Assembly: GCF_023544665.1 (NCBI RefSeq)
Contig: NZ_JAMJFL010000037.1
Span: 1-64,000, forward strand
Source of the DNA: Streptomyces sp. YS415
Lineage (GTDB): Bacteria > Actinomycetota > Actinomycetes > Streptomycetales > Streptomycetaceae
DNA: 64,000 bases
Reading direction: 5' to 3'
In this document: piece by piece, positions 49,211 to 59,542 of the stretch
How the letters are laid out: each line of letters begins with the position of its first letter
How positions within the stretch are numbered: the stretch's first letter is position 1
Program-made: the position numbers and the translations under genes
The notes under the pieces: generated by a model
The model's input: the letters and a program-made list of their open reading frames with translations, nothing else
What the model was told of the DNA's origin: nothing
Databases searched by the model: none

Positions 49211-49465
49211 ATGGCACAACCGGCGCAGCACCCGCACATCGTGGTCCACTCCCCCGCCCTGGACGGCTCCCGGCGGGTCACCGCGGGGGACGAGACCCTG
49301 GGCATCGCCTCGCACGTCGACGACGTGGCCGAGTTCCTGCGGCTGGCCGACCTGTACGTCACCGACGTCGCGGAGAGCGACCTCGTCGAGTGGCAGGGCG
49401 GCGGCCCCGACGCGTGGCCGGGTCTCCCGGAGCATCACGGGACACACGGGACGCAGGAGGCGTGA
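49211..49465 (+). CDS. Small acidic protein of unknown function (84 aa)
   Basis: ATG 49211 follows GGAG by 3 nt. The sequence has a beta-type opening HPHIVVHSPALDGSRRV and an acidic helix VDDVAEFLRLADLYVTDV, and ends in a flexible HGTHGTQEA tail. No family recognised; codon use is normal for the neighbourhood. It lies between catalase and the carboligase, isolated by hairpins on both sides. Confidence 0.68.
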   Translation: MAQPAQHPHIVVHSPALDGSRRVTAGDETLGIASHVDDVAEFLRLADLYVTDVAESDLVEWQGGGPDAWPGLPEHHGTHGTQEA

Positions 49466-49659
49466 ATCGCCTACGCCGCCGTCCGTAGTCCGGCTACGCA
49501 ACCCTCAAATCAACCTCTGAACCCGTGCCCGGAGGCTTCAACCGCCCCCGGGTACGGGCACATTCTCGGAACACGGGGCCCGCCGGCACGGGGGTGGCGG
49601 GCTCCGGCGGGCCACACACCGGTCAGGGGTGTCCGGGCGGCCCGCAGTCACGGGGGCGA

Positions 49660-49700
49660 CCTGAGGCCCGCCGGTACGGGGGTGTGCGGCGGGCCTCAGG
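49660..49700. terminator. Terminator, perfect 14-bp stem
   Basis: CCTGAGGCCCGCCG (49660-49673) pairs perfectly with 49687-49700 across a 13-nt loop. Lies between two convergent genes. Confidence 0.8.
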
Positions 49701-49756
49701 CCGAGAACGACGGCACGGGGAGCAACAACACCGGGCGACGAAGCCGGGAACGACGA

Positions 49757-49787
49757 AGGGGCAGCCCCCTGGCGGGTGGCTGCCCCT
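49757..49787 (-). terminator. Terminator of gcl
   Basis: AGGGGCAGCC (49757-49766) pairs with GGCTGCCCCT (49778-49787), 19 bp past the gcl stop; on the minus strand TTCGTCGTT follows. Confidence 0.82.
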
Positions 49788-49806
49788 GGCGGAGCCGGTC
49801 GGTGGA

Positions 49807-51591
<1,785 letters not shown>

Positions 51592-51650
51592 CGAGTACTC
51601 CTGCTTCGGCTGTCGGATTCGCATCCCCGTCGCGCCCCGCGGTTGAGCTC

Positions 51651-51686
51651 TTCCGTATTGCGGAAAGTATTTTCTACTATCTGGAA
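51651..51686 (-). promoter_or_regulatory. gcl promoter with paired element A
   Basis: On the minus strand TTCCAGATAGTAGAA (51686-51672), AA, TACTTT as -10, then TTCCGCAATACGGAA (51665-51651) overlapping its end. Starts are 21 bp apart. This matches the malate synthase promoter, where the first copy also fills the -35/-10 spacer and is followed by two bases and TACTAT. Confidence 0.75.
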
Positions 51687-51749
51687 GCAATGTAAGTGGG
51701 GGGACGAAGCCCGTCAAGAGACGGACAAGCGGGGGCGCGCTGGAGCACC

Positions 51750-52457
51750 ATGGGTGCCATGCCCCAGAGCGTCGCGGTGCGCTGCCCGGCCTGCAGTCGT
51801 GAGCACCAGTACGCGGCCGTGTCCTATCCGTGCGCCTGTGGCGCCCCGGTGGCCCCGCCGCTGGATCCGTGCGGGGCCCCGGCCGCCGTCCGGCACCGGG
51901 CCTGGGCCGAGGAGTGGGTGACCGTCAGGTGCGCCTCCTGCGACCGGAGCGGCCAGTGGCCCCATCCCGAGCTGGGCTGCCCGTGCGGGACGGTCCTGCG
52001 GATCCCGGTGACCGGGACACGCTCCGCGGCCTCCCCCGCCGCCCCCGGCGCCCGCACCGCACGGGAGCCCCGGCGCCGGGCCCCCTTCGCGCCGGTGCCG
52101 ATCCGCACCGCCCGGGACGCCGTCACGGCCGCCGCCCTCTACCTGCGCTGGCTCGGCTACCGGGACATCCGCCGCGCCGACCAGCGGCCCCCCGCCGGCA
52201 TCGGACTCGCCGCCCAGGGCCTGCTCGCCCAGGTGGACCCCACCGTGCGCCCGGCCTCCGTGCGGGACGTGGAGTGCCTGTGGCTGACCGCCATGACCGA
52301 GTCGGTGCGCTGCGTCTACTTCTCCCTCGCCGGGTACGCCGACGAGGGCCGCGTCCGCGCCGACTCGCTCGGCGTCCCCCTGTTCGTCCTGGACCTCGCG
52401 GGCACCCCGCAGCCGGTCAACGACCACGCCGACGCGCTGGGCTCCCCCGCCCGCTGA
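51750..52457 (+). CDS. Protein with Cys-rich zinc-ribbon-like N-terminus and Mrr-like C-terminal region (235 aa)
   Basis: ATG 51750 has GGAG 4 nt upstream; ATG 51759 is an alternative. Residues 1-85 contain four Cys pairs (CPAC, CACG, CASC, CPCG), enough for two zinc ribbons. After an Arg/Ala linker, the C-terminal ~110 residues (AALYLRWLGYRDIR, PPAGIGLAAQGLLAQVDP, LWLTAMTE) resemble the core of the restriction-endonuclease-like (Mrr) fold. I do not see a clear catalytic D-ExK set. Nuclease function is therefore weak inference. Divergent from gcl and convergent with the LPMO gene. Confidence 0.75.
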   Translation: MGAMPQSVAVRCPACSREHQYAAVSYPCACGAPVAPPLDPCGAPAAVRHRAWAEEWVTVRCASCDRSGQWPHPELGCPCGTVLRIPVTGTRSAASPAAPGARTAREPRRRAPFAPVPIRTARDAVTAAALYLRWLGYRDIRRADQRPPAGIGLAAQGLLAQVDPTVRPASVRDVECLWLTAMTESVRCVYFSLAGYADEGRVRADSLGVPLFVLDLAGTPQPVNDHADALGSPAR

Positions 52458-52475
52458 CCCGCGCGCACACGAGAA

Positions 52476-52505
52476 CGCCGGCTCCCCGCGGTGCGGGGGC
52501 CGGCG
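52476..52505. terminator. Bidirectional terminator before the LPMO gene end
   Basis: A 13-bp stem with one bulged T and a 3-nt loop, 52476-52489 with 52493-52505, between the convergent zinc-ribbon and LPMO genes. Confidence 0.8.
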
Positions 52506-52520
52506 CCTCGGCGGAACCTG

Positions 52521-53609
52521 TTACGGGGTGACGCAGCCGATCGAGCCGACCGGATGGTTGTTGCCGGTGGAGGTGGCGGTGAAGCCGAAGCTCACACTGC
52601 CGTCCGGCCCGACGGTGCGGTTGTGGTCGACGTTTCTGACCGTGACCGTGCCGTCGGACCCTGTACCGAGCGTGCCGTTCCAGACCTGGCTGAGCCGGGT
52701 GCCGGTGCCGAGCTGCCAGCGCACCGCCCAGCCGTTCATCGGTGCCGTGTTGTGGTTCATCACCTGGACGGAGCCCTGGAAGCCGCCGTTCCAGGCGTTC
52801 GTCACCGAGTAGACGGCCATGCAGCCGGTGTGCGGGTCGGTCGGGGTGGGAGTGGGAGTGGGAGTCGGCGTGGGCGTCGGGGTGCCGCCCGAGCCGCGGA
52901 TGCCGGTCACCTCGCCGTTCCCGCCGTCGAAGACGACGTCGGAACAGGAGAAGAAGTTCTCCTGGCTGTCCGAGCGCACCCACTGGATGAACAGCACCGC
53001 GTCGCCCGAGCGGCCCGCGGGCAGGTTCAGGTTCCAGAGGTAGTGACCGGAATCGCTGCCCACCGAACCCGACTGGGCGGGGTTGGTGACGGTCTGGATG
53101 AGCTCCAGATCGCCCCAGCCCAGCGGGGAGCTGGGCGAGTAGCCGGGCTTGGACAGGTACACCCGGAAGTCACCCGGGTGCGCCGCCCAGTTGCTGTACC
53201 GGACCTGCATGCTCTTCCCGGAGGTCAGATGCGTGCGGGGCCAGTCGGCGCGGGCGGCGTTGTAGCCGGTGAAGTTGTACGGGGAGCGGTCACCGGCGCT
53301 GCACAGCTTGCCGTCCGGTACGTAACCGGGGCCGCGCCCGCCCGCGTTGGAGTCGAGCACGGCGAACCAGTTGTACAGCGCCGTCGATCCGCTCTCGGCC
53401 AGCGCTGCCTTGCACGCCGGGTTCGTCGGGTCCAGGGCGCCGGAGCCGGTCTTGGCGTCCTGGTAGCACAGGTACGTCCGCGAGCCGGGCATCATCGCCA
53501 CCCCGTGGGCCTGCGCGCTGCCGTGGCTGAGCAGGGCAAGACCGAGGCCGCTCAGCAGGGTGGCGAGCACCGCCGCCCAGGAGAGGAGCCGGTTTCTGCG
53601 TCGATCCAT
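52521..53609 (-). CDS. AA10 lytic polysaccharide monooxygenase with CBM2, cellulose-active type (362 aa)
   Basis: Copper enzyme that cleaves crystalline cellulose oxidatively. Signal peptide 1-34 ends AQA, so the mature protein begins with His35 (HGVAMMPGS), one copper-brace ligand. The second is His144 in NWAAHPGDFRV. The sequence through FFSCSDVVFDGGNGEV is very like S. coelicolor CelS2, which acts on cellulose. A (TP)n linker near 238-254 leads to a C-terminal CBM2 (about 260-362) with paired Cys. AGGAGG lies 5 nt before ATG 53609. Last gene of the GH12-GH3-GH6-LPMO run; no copper chaperone gene nearby. Confidence 0.96.
   Translation of the reverse strand: MDRRRNRLLSWAAVLATLLSGLGLALLSHGSAQAHGVAMMPGSRTYLCYQDAKTGSGALDPTNPACKAALAESGSTALYNWFAVLDSNAGGRGPGYVPDGKLCSAGDRSPYNFTGYNAARADWPRTHLTSGKSMQVRYSNWAAHPGDFRVYLSKPGYSPSSPLGWGDLELIQTVTNPAQSGSVGSDSGHYLWNLNLPAGRSGDAVLFIQWVRSDSQENFFSCSDVVFDGGNGEVTGIRGSGGTPTPTPTPTPTPTPTDPHTGCMAVYSVTNAWNGGFQGSVQVMNHNTAPMNGWAVRWQLGTGTRLSQVWNGTLGTGSDGTVTVRNVDHNRTVGPDGSVSFGFTATSTGNNHPVGSIGCVTP
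52846..52890. repeat. Hexamer microsatellite coding for the LPMO (TP)n linker
   Basis: Repeats of the type GTGGGA/GTCGGC code for alternating Thr-Pro on the minus strand. Such runs often vary in length between strains. A similar run coding (DP)n lies in the GH3 gene at about 56268-56303. Confidence 0.7.
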
Positions 53610-53650
53610 GGTGCCTCCTGTCGTTCCTTCGCTGTCCGCTGTGGAGCCCC

Positions 53651-53685
53651 CGCCCGCCCGGGGAATAGGTCGCTCCGGGCGGGCG
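53651..53685 (-). terminator. Intercistronic hairpin between GH6 and LPMO
   Basis: Perfect 11-bp stem CGCCCGCCCGG / CCGGGCGGGCG with a 13-nt loop, in the 100-bp gap between the two genes. It may act as partial terminator or RNA stabiliser inside the operon. Confidence 0.7.
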
Positions 53686-53709
53686 AGGGAGTGTGGGGAG
53701 GTAAGCGGA

Positions 53710-55920
53710 TCAGGCGGGCGGTGCGCCCCAGGCCAGGGTGGTACCGAGGTAGCCGGGGATCGCCGGGGCGTCGGTGTAGGACGTGGCGGTGGTGCGGCTG
53801 TGGTCGCCGACCTCGTTGAACGCGGACCAGTCGGACTTGGCCATGCGCAGCTGCAGGTCACCGGTGTCCCGGCCCGCGGCCAGCGAGCCGGCCGTGAAGC
53901 CGACCTCCAGGTAGGCGTCCGCGCCCGCGACCGGGGTGCTCAGCGGAACGACCCTGAGCTTGAGGTTGGAGCAGCCGACCGCGGCGTAGTCGCAATAGGC
54001 GTTCACGGTGGACGAGCCGCCGTCCCGGGTGAAGTAGTAGCGGGCGGTCACCCCGGTCAGGTCGAGAGCGGCGGTGCCGGTGTTGTGGATCCGCAGCCCG
54101 GGGCGGATGGCGTTGTCGGTGGCCGAGGAGTCGTTGTTCTTGTAGGCGACCTTGAGGCCGCCCGTCGGGTCGGGGCCGCCGCCGCCCGTCTCGGTGGTGA
54201 CGCTCAGCGCCGCGGAGGCGGGTGAGGCGTTCCCGGCCGCGTCACGGGCGCGCACGGTGTAGCTGTAGGCCGTGGCGGCGCTCAGTCCGGTGTCCGTGTA
54301 CGTGGTGCCGGAGGCCGGCGAGCCGACCCGGGTGCCGTTGCGGTACACGTCGTACCCGGTCACGCCCACGTCGTCGGTGGCCGCGGTCCAGGCCAGGGAG
54401 ACGCTGCTCGCGGTCTTGGCGGTGGCCCGCAGTCCGGTCGGGGCGGTCGGGGCGGTGGTGTCACCCGGACCGGTGTCGCCCGTCGGGATGGCAGGGTAGG
54501 CGTTGCGCACCAGCATGGAGAACTGGTTGTGGAACCAGTGCCCGGCCAGTGGCGCGTCGGGCAGCGCCCCCGTCTTGTTGTTACCGGCGTTGGGCGCCGT
54601 GTAGTCGGGGTTGCACATCGGGTCCTGGCGCTTGCCCTCGTCGTTGGGGATGTCCTTGCTGGCGCCGTCCGACTCCCCGGGCGGCTTGACCCACAGGTAG
54701 GCGTCGAGGTGCGAGTCGGGGTATCCCGCGGGCGCGGCCTGCGGCGGCTGCCCGATGCCGGCTCCGCTCACGTTGCACCACAGGCCGCGGTGGGTGCGGC
54801 GGTCGGCCTTGGACTCGGTGACGTAGGTGTCGAGCGTGGTGCTGGTGCTCTCCGCGGTGGGCCGTGCGGCGCCGCCCCAGCCGTTGCGGGAGGTGTCGAT
54901 CACCATGCCGGTGGAGGCGGGCCAGCCCGCCGCGACCAGCGCCCGGTGCACGTTCTTGGTGAAGTCCACCTCGTCGAAGTTCGGGTTCCACTCGTAGTAC
55001 TTGCTCGACTTGACCATGTTGCCGCCGACCGTCTTGTCGGGGTTGGTCAGGAAGGGCTCCTCCAGCGGCGTGTAGTTGGCGACGTTGGTGATCAGGCCGT
55101 CGACGCTGCTCAGACCGGCCGCGGTGCCCCTGGCCACCTCGGTGTACTGCTGCACGGTCTGGGTGAGGTTGTTGTCCCAGCCGAGCCAGCCGGAGTGCGC
55201 GTAGTCCAGGTACGTGTACACGTTCGGTATCGCGTGCAGCTTGTCCAGGGCGTACTGGATGCCCTTGACGTACAGGCCGCTGCTCTTGAGCTGGGCGCAC
55301 TCGGGGTCGGAGCCGTTGGTGACCAGGTTGGGCAGGCTGTCGGGCTCGATGACCGTGGTGATGCGGATGTCCTGGTACTTGGGGTTCTTGAAGACGTTGG
55401 CGATGACGTCGATGTACTCGGTCTTGTACCGGTCCAGACCCGCCTGGGTGGCCGGGAGTTCACCGTTGGAGGCGAGGGCGGCGCAGTCCCGTCCGGGCAG
55501 GTCGTACACCACGATGGTGGCGGTGATCGGCTGTCCGGGCTTCTTCTGGGCGAGCGCCAGGTCGAGATGGTCGGCGAGGCTCTTGCGTCCGGCGTTGGCG
55601 GCACCGCCGTGGATGGCCGCTATCCGGTCCAGCCAGACGGCGGTCGGATAGGTCTTGACCTTCTCCATCTTCGCCTTGAGCGTGGCGTCGGACGTCTGGG
55701 CGATGGACGAGTCGACGTGCTCGGCGTAGTCGGGGTTGATGTAGAAGGTGGCCCCGGCGAAGGGGTTGTCGACGTGTGCTTCCGCCGCTGCCGCGGGCTG
55801 TCCCGCGATCTGGCCGGCCACCCCGAGCATCAGGGTGGCCAGGGCGGTGGCCAGGGCTGCCGACCGTCGTCGGCGCTTGCGCGGCAGCGAGGCGCCGTCG
55901 GCTCTGGTCGGATTGGTCAT
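53710..55920 (-). CDS. GH6 cellobiohydrolase with FN3 and CBM3 modules (736 aa)
   Basis: Secreted exo-cellulase. Signal peptide about 1-46 with KRRRR. The GH6 domain (about 50-480) has YDLPGRDCAA near 137-146 (Asp) and the acid Asp in IEPDSLPNLV near 192. NGWGG and DAYLWVKPPGESDG also support the family. A short linker leads to a fibronectin III domain (about 490-578) beginning TAPTAPTGL, a GGGGPDPTGG linker, and a CBM3-type cellulose-binding domain (about 590-736) starting LKVAYKNND. A CBM3 at the C-terminus is less common in Streptomyces than CBM2, used by the other three enzymes. It starts 42 bp after GH3. Confidence 0.95.
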   Translation of the reverse strand: MTNPTRADGASLPRKRRRRSAALATALATLMLGVAGQIAGQPAAAAEAHVDNPFAGATFYINPDYAEHVDSSIAQTSDATLKAKMEKVKTYPTAVWLDRIAAIHGGAANAGRKSLADHLDLALAQKKPGQPITATIVVYDLPGRDCAALASNGELPATQAGLDRYKTEYIDVIANVFKNPKYQDIRITTVIEPDSLPNLVTNGSDPECAQLKSSGLYVKGIQYALDKLHAIPNVYTYLDYAHSGWLGWDNNLTQTVQQYTEVARGTAAGLSSVDGLITNVANYTPLEEPFLTNPDKTVGGNMVKSSKYYEWNPNFDEVDFTKNVHRALVAAGWPASTGMVIDTSRNGWGGAARPTAESTSTTLDTYVTESKADRRTHRGLWCNVSGAGIGQPPQAAPAGYPDSHLDAYLWVKPPGESDGASKDIPNDEGKRQDPMCNPDYTAPNAGNNKTGALPDAPLAGHWFHNQFSMLVRNAYPAIPTGDTGPGDTTAPTAPTGLRATAKTASSVSLAWTAATDDVGVTGYDVYRNGTRVGSPASGTTYTDTGLSAATAYSYTVRARDAAGNASPASAALSVTTETGGGGPDPTGGLKVAYKNNDSSATDNAIRPGLRIHNTGTAALDLTGVTARYYFTRDGGSSTVNAYCDYAAVGCSNLKLRVVPLSTPVAGADAYLEVGFTAGSLAAGRDTGDLQLRMAKSDWSAFNEVGDHSRTTATSYTDAPAIPGYLGTTLAWGAPPA

Positions 55921-55962
55921 CGTGCCCTCCTCGGTGGTACGTGCGGGTGTGCCGGTCGTACG

Positions 55963-58218
55963 TCAGGAGCCGGTGCACTGCGGAGCGGGCGTGCCCGCAC
56001 CGCCGTTCGCGGTGAAGCCGAACGAGGTGGTGGCGCCGGGAGACAGGGCGCCGTTGTGGGCGGCGTTGCGGACGGTCGCGCGGCCCTGGGCCACGGTCAG
56101 CGAGCCGTTCCACAGGCTGTTGACGGTGGAGCCGTTCAGGTCCCAGGCGACGGACCAGCCGGTGAGCGGGCCGGTGCCGGAGTTCTTGACCGTCATCTCC
56201 GCCTGGTAGCCGCCGTTCCAGGCCGAGACGACCTTGAACTGGGCGGTGCAGGACTTGGGCTGGGGCTCCGGGTCGGGGTCCGGGTCCGGATCGGGGTCGG
56301 GCGTGCCGTAGGTCAGGCCGTGCCCGTACGCGAAGAGCGGGCTCTTGCCGTCGCCGTCGTTGATGGGCTGCTGGGAGGCGCTGCGCATCCACGTCATGGG
56401 GAGCTTGCCGGTCGGGGCGTGGTCGCCGAAGAGCACGTCCGACACCCCGGCGCCCTCGGTGCCGGGCAGCCAGGCCGCCAGCAGGGCTCTCCAGTCGGGC
56501 AGTTGGGCGGCGATGTCGAGCGGGCGCCCGGAGACCAGGACCACCACGACGGGCACCCCGCTGGCCTTGAGCCGGCTGAGGGTCTGGAGGTCCTCCTGGT
56601 CCAGGCCCATGCCGCCGGGCCGGTCGCCGTGCATCTCGGCGTACGGCGTCTCCCCGACCACCGCGACGGCGGCGGTGTAGCTGCCGTCGATGCCGTTGCC
56701 GTAGCGGTCGTAGGTGATCCGGGACGGGTCGGTCGCGGCGGCGCGGATGCCCTGGAGGACGGTCGTGCCCTGGGTGACGGGCCCGCTGCGGCCCTGCCAG
56801 CCCAGGGTCCAGCCGCCGCTCTGGTTGCCGATGTCGTCGGCGGACTTGCCGGCCACGAACAGCTTGGCGCTCTTCGCCAGCGGCAGGATCGCTCCGTCGT
56901 TCTTCAGCAGCACCTGCGACTGCCGCACCGCCTGCCGGGCCAGGGCCCGGTGTTCCGCGGAACCCACGGTCGAGGTCAACGACCGGTCGGTGAGCGGCTT
57001 TTCGAACAGGCCGAGCTGGAACTTCTTGGTGAGGATGCGCCGGTTGGCGTCGTCGACGCGCGCCAGGGGGATCCGCCCGGCGCTCACCTCGCCGCGCAGC
57101 AGGGTGAGGAACTTCTTGTAGTCGTGCGGGACCATCACCATGTCGACGCCGGCGTTGACGGCCGTGGTGATCTCGGCGCCGGTGAAGCCGCTCTGCCCGT
57201 CCAGCTGGTCGACCGCGGCCCAGTCCGAGACGACGAAGCCGGTGAAGCCCAGCTCGCCCTTGAGCACGTCGGTGACCAGGTACTTGTGCCCGTGCGAGCG
57301 CACGCCGTTCCAGCTGCTGTAGGACAGCATCACCGAGCCCACGCCCCGCCGTACCGCCTCCTGGAAGGGCGGCAGATGGATCGCGCGCAGCTCGGCCTCG
57401 GACAGCTCGGTGTTGCCCTGGTCGACGCCTCCGGTGGTGCCGCCGTCGCCGATGTAGTGCTTGGCGGTGGCCAGCACCGACGCCGGGTCGCCGCCCAGGG
57501 CCGTGCCCTGCATGCCGGTGACGAACGTGGCCATGGAGGTGGGCAGTTCGGGCTTCTCCCCGAACGACTCGTAGGTGCGGCCCCACCGGTCGTTGCGGGC
57601 CACGCACAGACAGGGCGCGAAGGACCAGTCGATGCCGGTACCGGCCACCTCCTCGGCCACCGCCCGCCCGACCCGCTGCACCAGCGCCGGGTCACGGGTG
57701 GCGCCGAGGCCGATGTTGTGCGGGAAGAGGGTGGCGCCGCGTAACGCGTTGTGGCCGTGCACCGCGTCGATGCCGTAGATCATCGGGATGCCGAGCGGGG
57801 TGGTGAGGGCGGTGCGCTGGAGGGCATCGTAGGTGTCGGCCCAGGTCTGGGCGTTGTTGGGGCTGACCGTCGAGTCGCCGCCGGAGAGCACCGAGCCGAT
57901 TCGGTAGGTGGCGAGGTCGGACTGCGGGACGAGCGCGTCCTTCTCGATCTGGGTCATCTGCCCGAGCTTGTCGTCGAGCGTCATCCGGGAGAGCAGATCG
58001 GCGACCCGCTGGGGCACCGGGACGGAAGGGTCCTGGTACGGCAGGGCGGCGGCGGCCGTCGGGACCTGGGCCGGCGGGGCGGCGGCAAGACCGGTCAGGG
58101 CGAGGGTCGCGGCGCACAGCGCGGCGACGAGGGCGGGGCGGCGGGTCCGGGAACGGAAGGGCACGCCGGGGCGTGAGGTCGGTGTGCGGGGTGCGGACGC
58201 GGTGCGGCTCGGGCTCAT
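55963..58218 (-). CDS. GH3 beta-glucosidase-type enzyme with secretion signal and CBM2 (751 aa, TTA codon)
   Basis: Signal region 1-55. The GH3 N-domain follows (DKLGQMTQIEKDALV; GIDAVHGHNAL; KHYIGDGGT), with nucleophile Asp in GFVVSDWAAVDQL near 332. The (alpha/beta) sandwich C-domain has GGMGLDQEDLQ. A (DP)n linker near 640 and a CBM2 (about 655-751) with terminal Cys complete the protein. Secreted GH3 enzymes with CBM2 act on cello-oligosaccharides or cellulose-bound chains; intracellular beta-glucosidases lack these parts. Codon 159 (57744-57742) is TTA, predicting bldA dependence. AAAGG lies 10 nt before ATG 58218. A 14-bp hairpin lies upstream. Confidence 0.94.
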   Translation of the reverse strand: MSPSRTASAPRTPTSRPGVPFRSRTRRPALVAALCAATLALTGLAAAPPAQVPTAAAALPYQDPSVPVPQRVADLLSRMTLDDKLGQMTQIEKDALVPQSDLATYRIGSVLSGGDSTVSPNNAQTWADTYDALQRTALTTPLGIPMIYGIDAVHGHNALRGATLFPHNIGLGATRDPALVQRVGRAVAEEVAGTGIDWSFAPCLCVARNDRWGRTYESFGEKPELPTSMATFVTGMQGTALGGDPASVLATAKHYIGDGGTTGGVDQGNTELSEAELRAIHLPPFQEAVRRGVGSVMLSYSSWNGVRSHGHKYLVTDVLKGELGFTGFVVSDWAAVDQLDGQSGFTGAEITTAVNAGVDMVMVPHDYKKFLTLLRGEVSAGRIPLARVDDANRRILTKKFQLGLFEKPLTDRSLTSTVGSAEHRALARQAVRQSQVLLKNDGAILPLAKSAKLFVAGKSADDIGNQSGGWTLGWQGRSGPVTQGTTVLQGIRAAATDPSRITYDRYGNGIDGSYTAAVAVVGETPYAEMHGDRPGGMGLDQEDLQTLSRLKASGVPVVVVLVSGRPLDIAAQLPDWRALLAAWLPGTEGAGVSDVLFGDHAPTGKLPMTWMRSASQQPINDGDGKSPLFAYGHGLTYGTPDPDPDPDPDPEPQPKSCTAQFKVVSAWNGGYQAEMTVKNSGTGPLTGWSVAWDLNGSTVNSLWNGSLTVAQGRATVRNAAHNGALSPGATTSFGFTANGGAGTPAPQCTGS

Positions 58219-58264
58219 GGACTGCGGCCTTTCCGGGTGCGGGCCGGAGGGGCGGACGTGGGGG

Positions 58265-58309
58265 CCGGGGCCCGCCCCCGTCGGTGCGGGAAGGCGGGGC
58301 GGGCCCCGG
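58265..58309 (-). terminator. Intercistronic hairpin between GH12 and GH3
   Basis: Perfect 14-bp stem (58265-58278 with 58296-58309) and a 17-nt loop in the 119-bp gap. No U-tract on the minus strand. It could reduce read-through so that GH12 is made in excess, or protect the GH12 message from decay. Confidence 0.7.
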
Positions 58310-58337
58310 AGGAGGCCGGTGCGGCGCACCGGCGGGG

Positions 58338-59471
58338 TCAGGCGCTGGTGCAGGCCGTGCCGTTCAGGGTGAAGCTGCCGGGCTTGGCGAAGGTGCCGCT
58401 GTAGGTGCCCTGGAAGCCGAAGGTCTGGCTGCCGCCTGCGGCGATCTGCGCGTTGTGCGCCACGGGAGTCGCCGTCACCGCCCCGGAGGAGCCGGACAGG
58501 GTGGCGTTCCAGGAGTTGGTGACGCGCTGTCCGGAGGGCAGCGTGAAACCGAGCTGCCAGGTGTTCAGGGCGGCGGTACCGGTGTTCTTGACCGTGACGT
58601 CGGCGGTGTAGCCGCCCTGCCAGACGTTGGTCGCGTAGGTCACCTGGCAGGCGGTGGCCGGATTGCCGGGGCCGCCCGGGTCTCCGCCGCCGCCGAGGTT
58701 GACAGCGGAGGAGAAGGAGTTCACCGCGAGTCCGGCGCCGTTCTGCCACGGCTCGAACCCGGCCTGGACGCTCGTCAGGTACCAGTTGTTCTGCGCCATC
58801 CCCCGGGCGACGGTCTGGTCGACGAAGTCCATGACGTCGAAGCTCCAGCTGCTGATCGCCGAGGGAGCGACGAAGGAGATCACGTCGTTGGAGCCGTTGC
58901 TGCCGGTCCACACCTCGAAGGTGCGGCCGCCGACGGTGGCGTTGCCCACCGGCGAGCCGATCGGCTGGATCGGGCCCACCCGGTTGAACCAGATCATGAT
59001 CTCGGTGCGGTTGACGCCGTCGGTGCGGGGCGTCGGGTCCAGCCAGATGTCGTACGAGGCGTTGTACACGGCGCCCGAGACGTAACCGTAGGAGATGCTG
59101 CTGGGCGCGCTGGAGATGGTGCTGAGCTGCGCCGGAAGGTTCGTGCCCGGCGAGCAGTTCGTGTAGTGGCAGCCGTTGAACACCGACGGGTACGACTTCG
59201 GGGCGCCGTTGGTGGGCACCGAGCCGTCGGCCTGGGTGAGGCGGAAGCCGGTGTCGGTGGCGGTGACGCACTGGGTGGCGCTGGTGCCCCAGCGGTTGTT
59301 CTGCACGACGTAGCGGCCCTGGATGACGGTCGAGCCGTACTGCTCGCAGATCGTGGTGTCGGCCTGGGCCGGCGGTGCGGCGACGAGGAGAGCCGCGAGC
59401 GCGGCGAGTGCGGAGAGCAGCGCGGCGAACAGGCCGCGCACGGGGCGGGGACGGTGCGGTAACGGTCGCAT
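58338..59471 (-). CDS. GH12 endoglucanase with CBM2 (377 aa, TTA at codon 4)
   Basis: Secreted beta-1,4-endoglucanase. Signal peptide about 1-41 ends AQA. The GH12 jelly roll (about 42-255) has SYDIWLDPTPR, nucleophile Glu in NRTEIMIWFN near 156 and acid/base Glu in GFEPWQNG near 239. A Gly/Pro linker GGGGDPGGPGNP joins a CBM2 (about 270-377). ATG 59471 has AGAGG at 9 nt. Codon 4 (59462-59460) is TTA, the earliest possible site for bldA control of translation. First gene behind the CebR-type boxes. Confidence 0.96.
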   Translation of the reverse strand: MRPLPHRPRPVRGLFAALLSALAALAALLVAAPPAQADTTICEQYGSTVIQGRYVVQNNRWGTSATQCVTATDTGFRLTQADGSVPTNGAPKSYPSVFNGCHYTNCSPGTNLPAQLSTISSAPSSISYGYVSGAVYNASYDIWLDPTPRTDGVNRTEIMIWFNRVGPIQPIGSPVGNATVGGRTFEVWTGSNGSNDVISFVAPSAISSWSFDVMDFVDQTVARGMAQNNWYLTSVQAGFEPWQNGAGLAVNSFSSAVNLGGGGDPGGPGNPATACQVTYATNVWQGGYTADVTVKNTGTAALNTWQLGFTLPSGQRVTNSWNATLSGSSGAVTATPVAHNAQIAAGGSQTFGFQGTYSGTFAKPGSFTLNGTACTSA

Positions 59472-59516
59472 GCGGGTGCCTCTCTCGAACGTGGCTCGGC
59501 TGGATCGGAGCCGGTA

Positions 59517-59530
59517 CGGGAGCGCTCCCA
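59517..59530. promoter_or_regulatory. CebR-type box 1, GH12 leader
   Basis: CGGGAGCGCTCCCA: one base from the consensus TGGGAGCGCTCCCA known to bind CebR/CelR-type LacI repressors at Streptomyces cellulase genes. About 39-52 nt downstream of the predicted transcription start. Confidence 0.85.
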
Positions 59531-59542
59531 CCTCCCCACTGA

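Larger units (their letters stand above)
49466..49806. other. Hairpin-rich intergenic region between the 84-aa gene and gcl
   Basis: 341 bp with no supported gene. It contains several inverted repeats: a 7-bp GTGCCCG/CGGGCAC pair (49525-49561), GCCCGCC/GGCGGGC (49578-49602), a perfect 14-bp stem at 49660-49700 and a 10-bp stem at 49757-49787. The last two are listed as terminators. Confidence 0.6.

Noticed and set aside
49466..49806. Possible small RNA gene in the hairpin-rich gap
   Set aside because: The hairpins are explained as terminators of the two convergent genes; I see no promoter that would produce a separate RNA.
52846..52890. CRISPR-like short repeats
   Set aside because: The repeats are hexamers in frame with a Thr-Pro linker of the LPMO; there are no spacers or cas genes.
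54529..57744. 1071-codon plus-strand frame opposite GH6 and GH3
   Set aside because: Shadow of high-GC coding sequence; the glycoside hydrolases have full active-site motifs.
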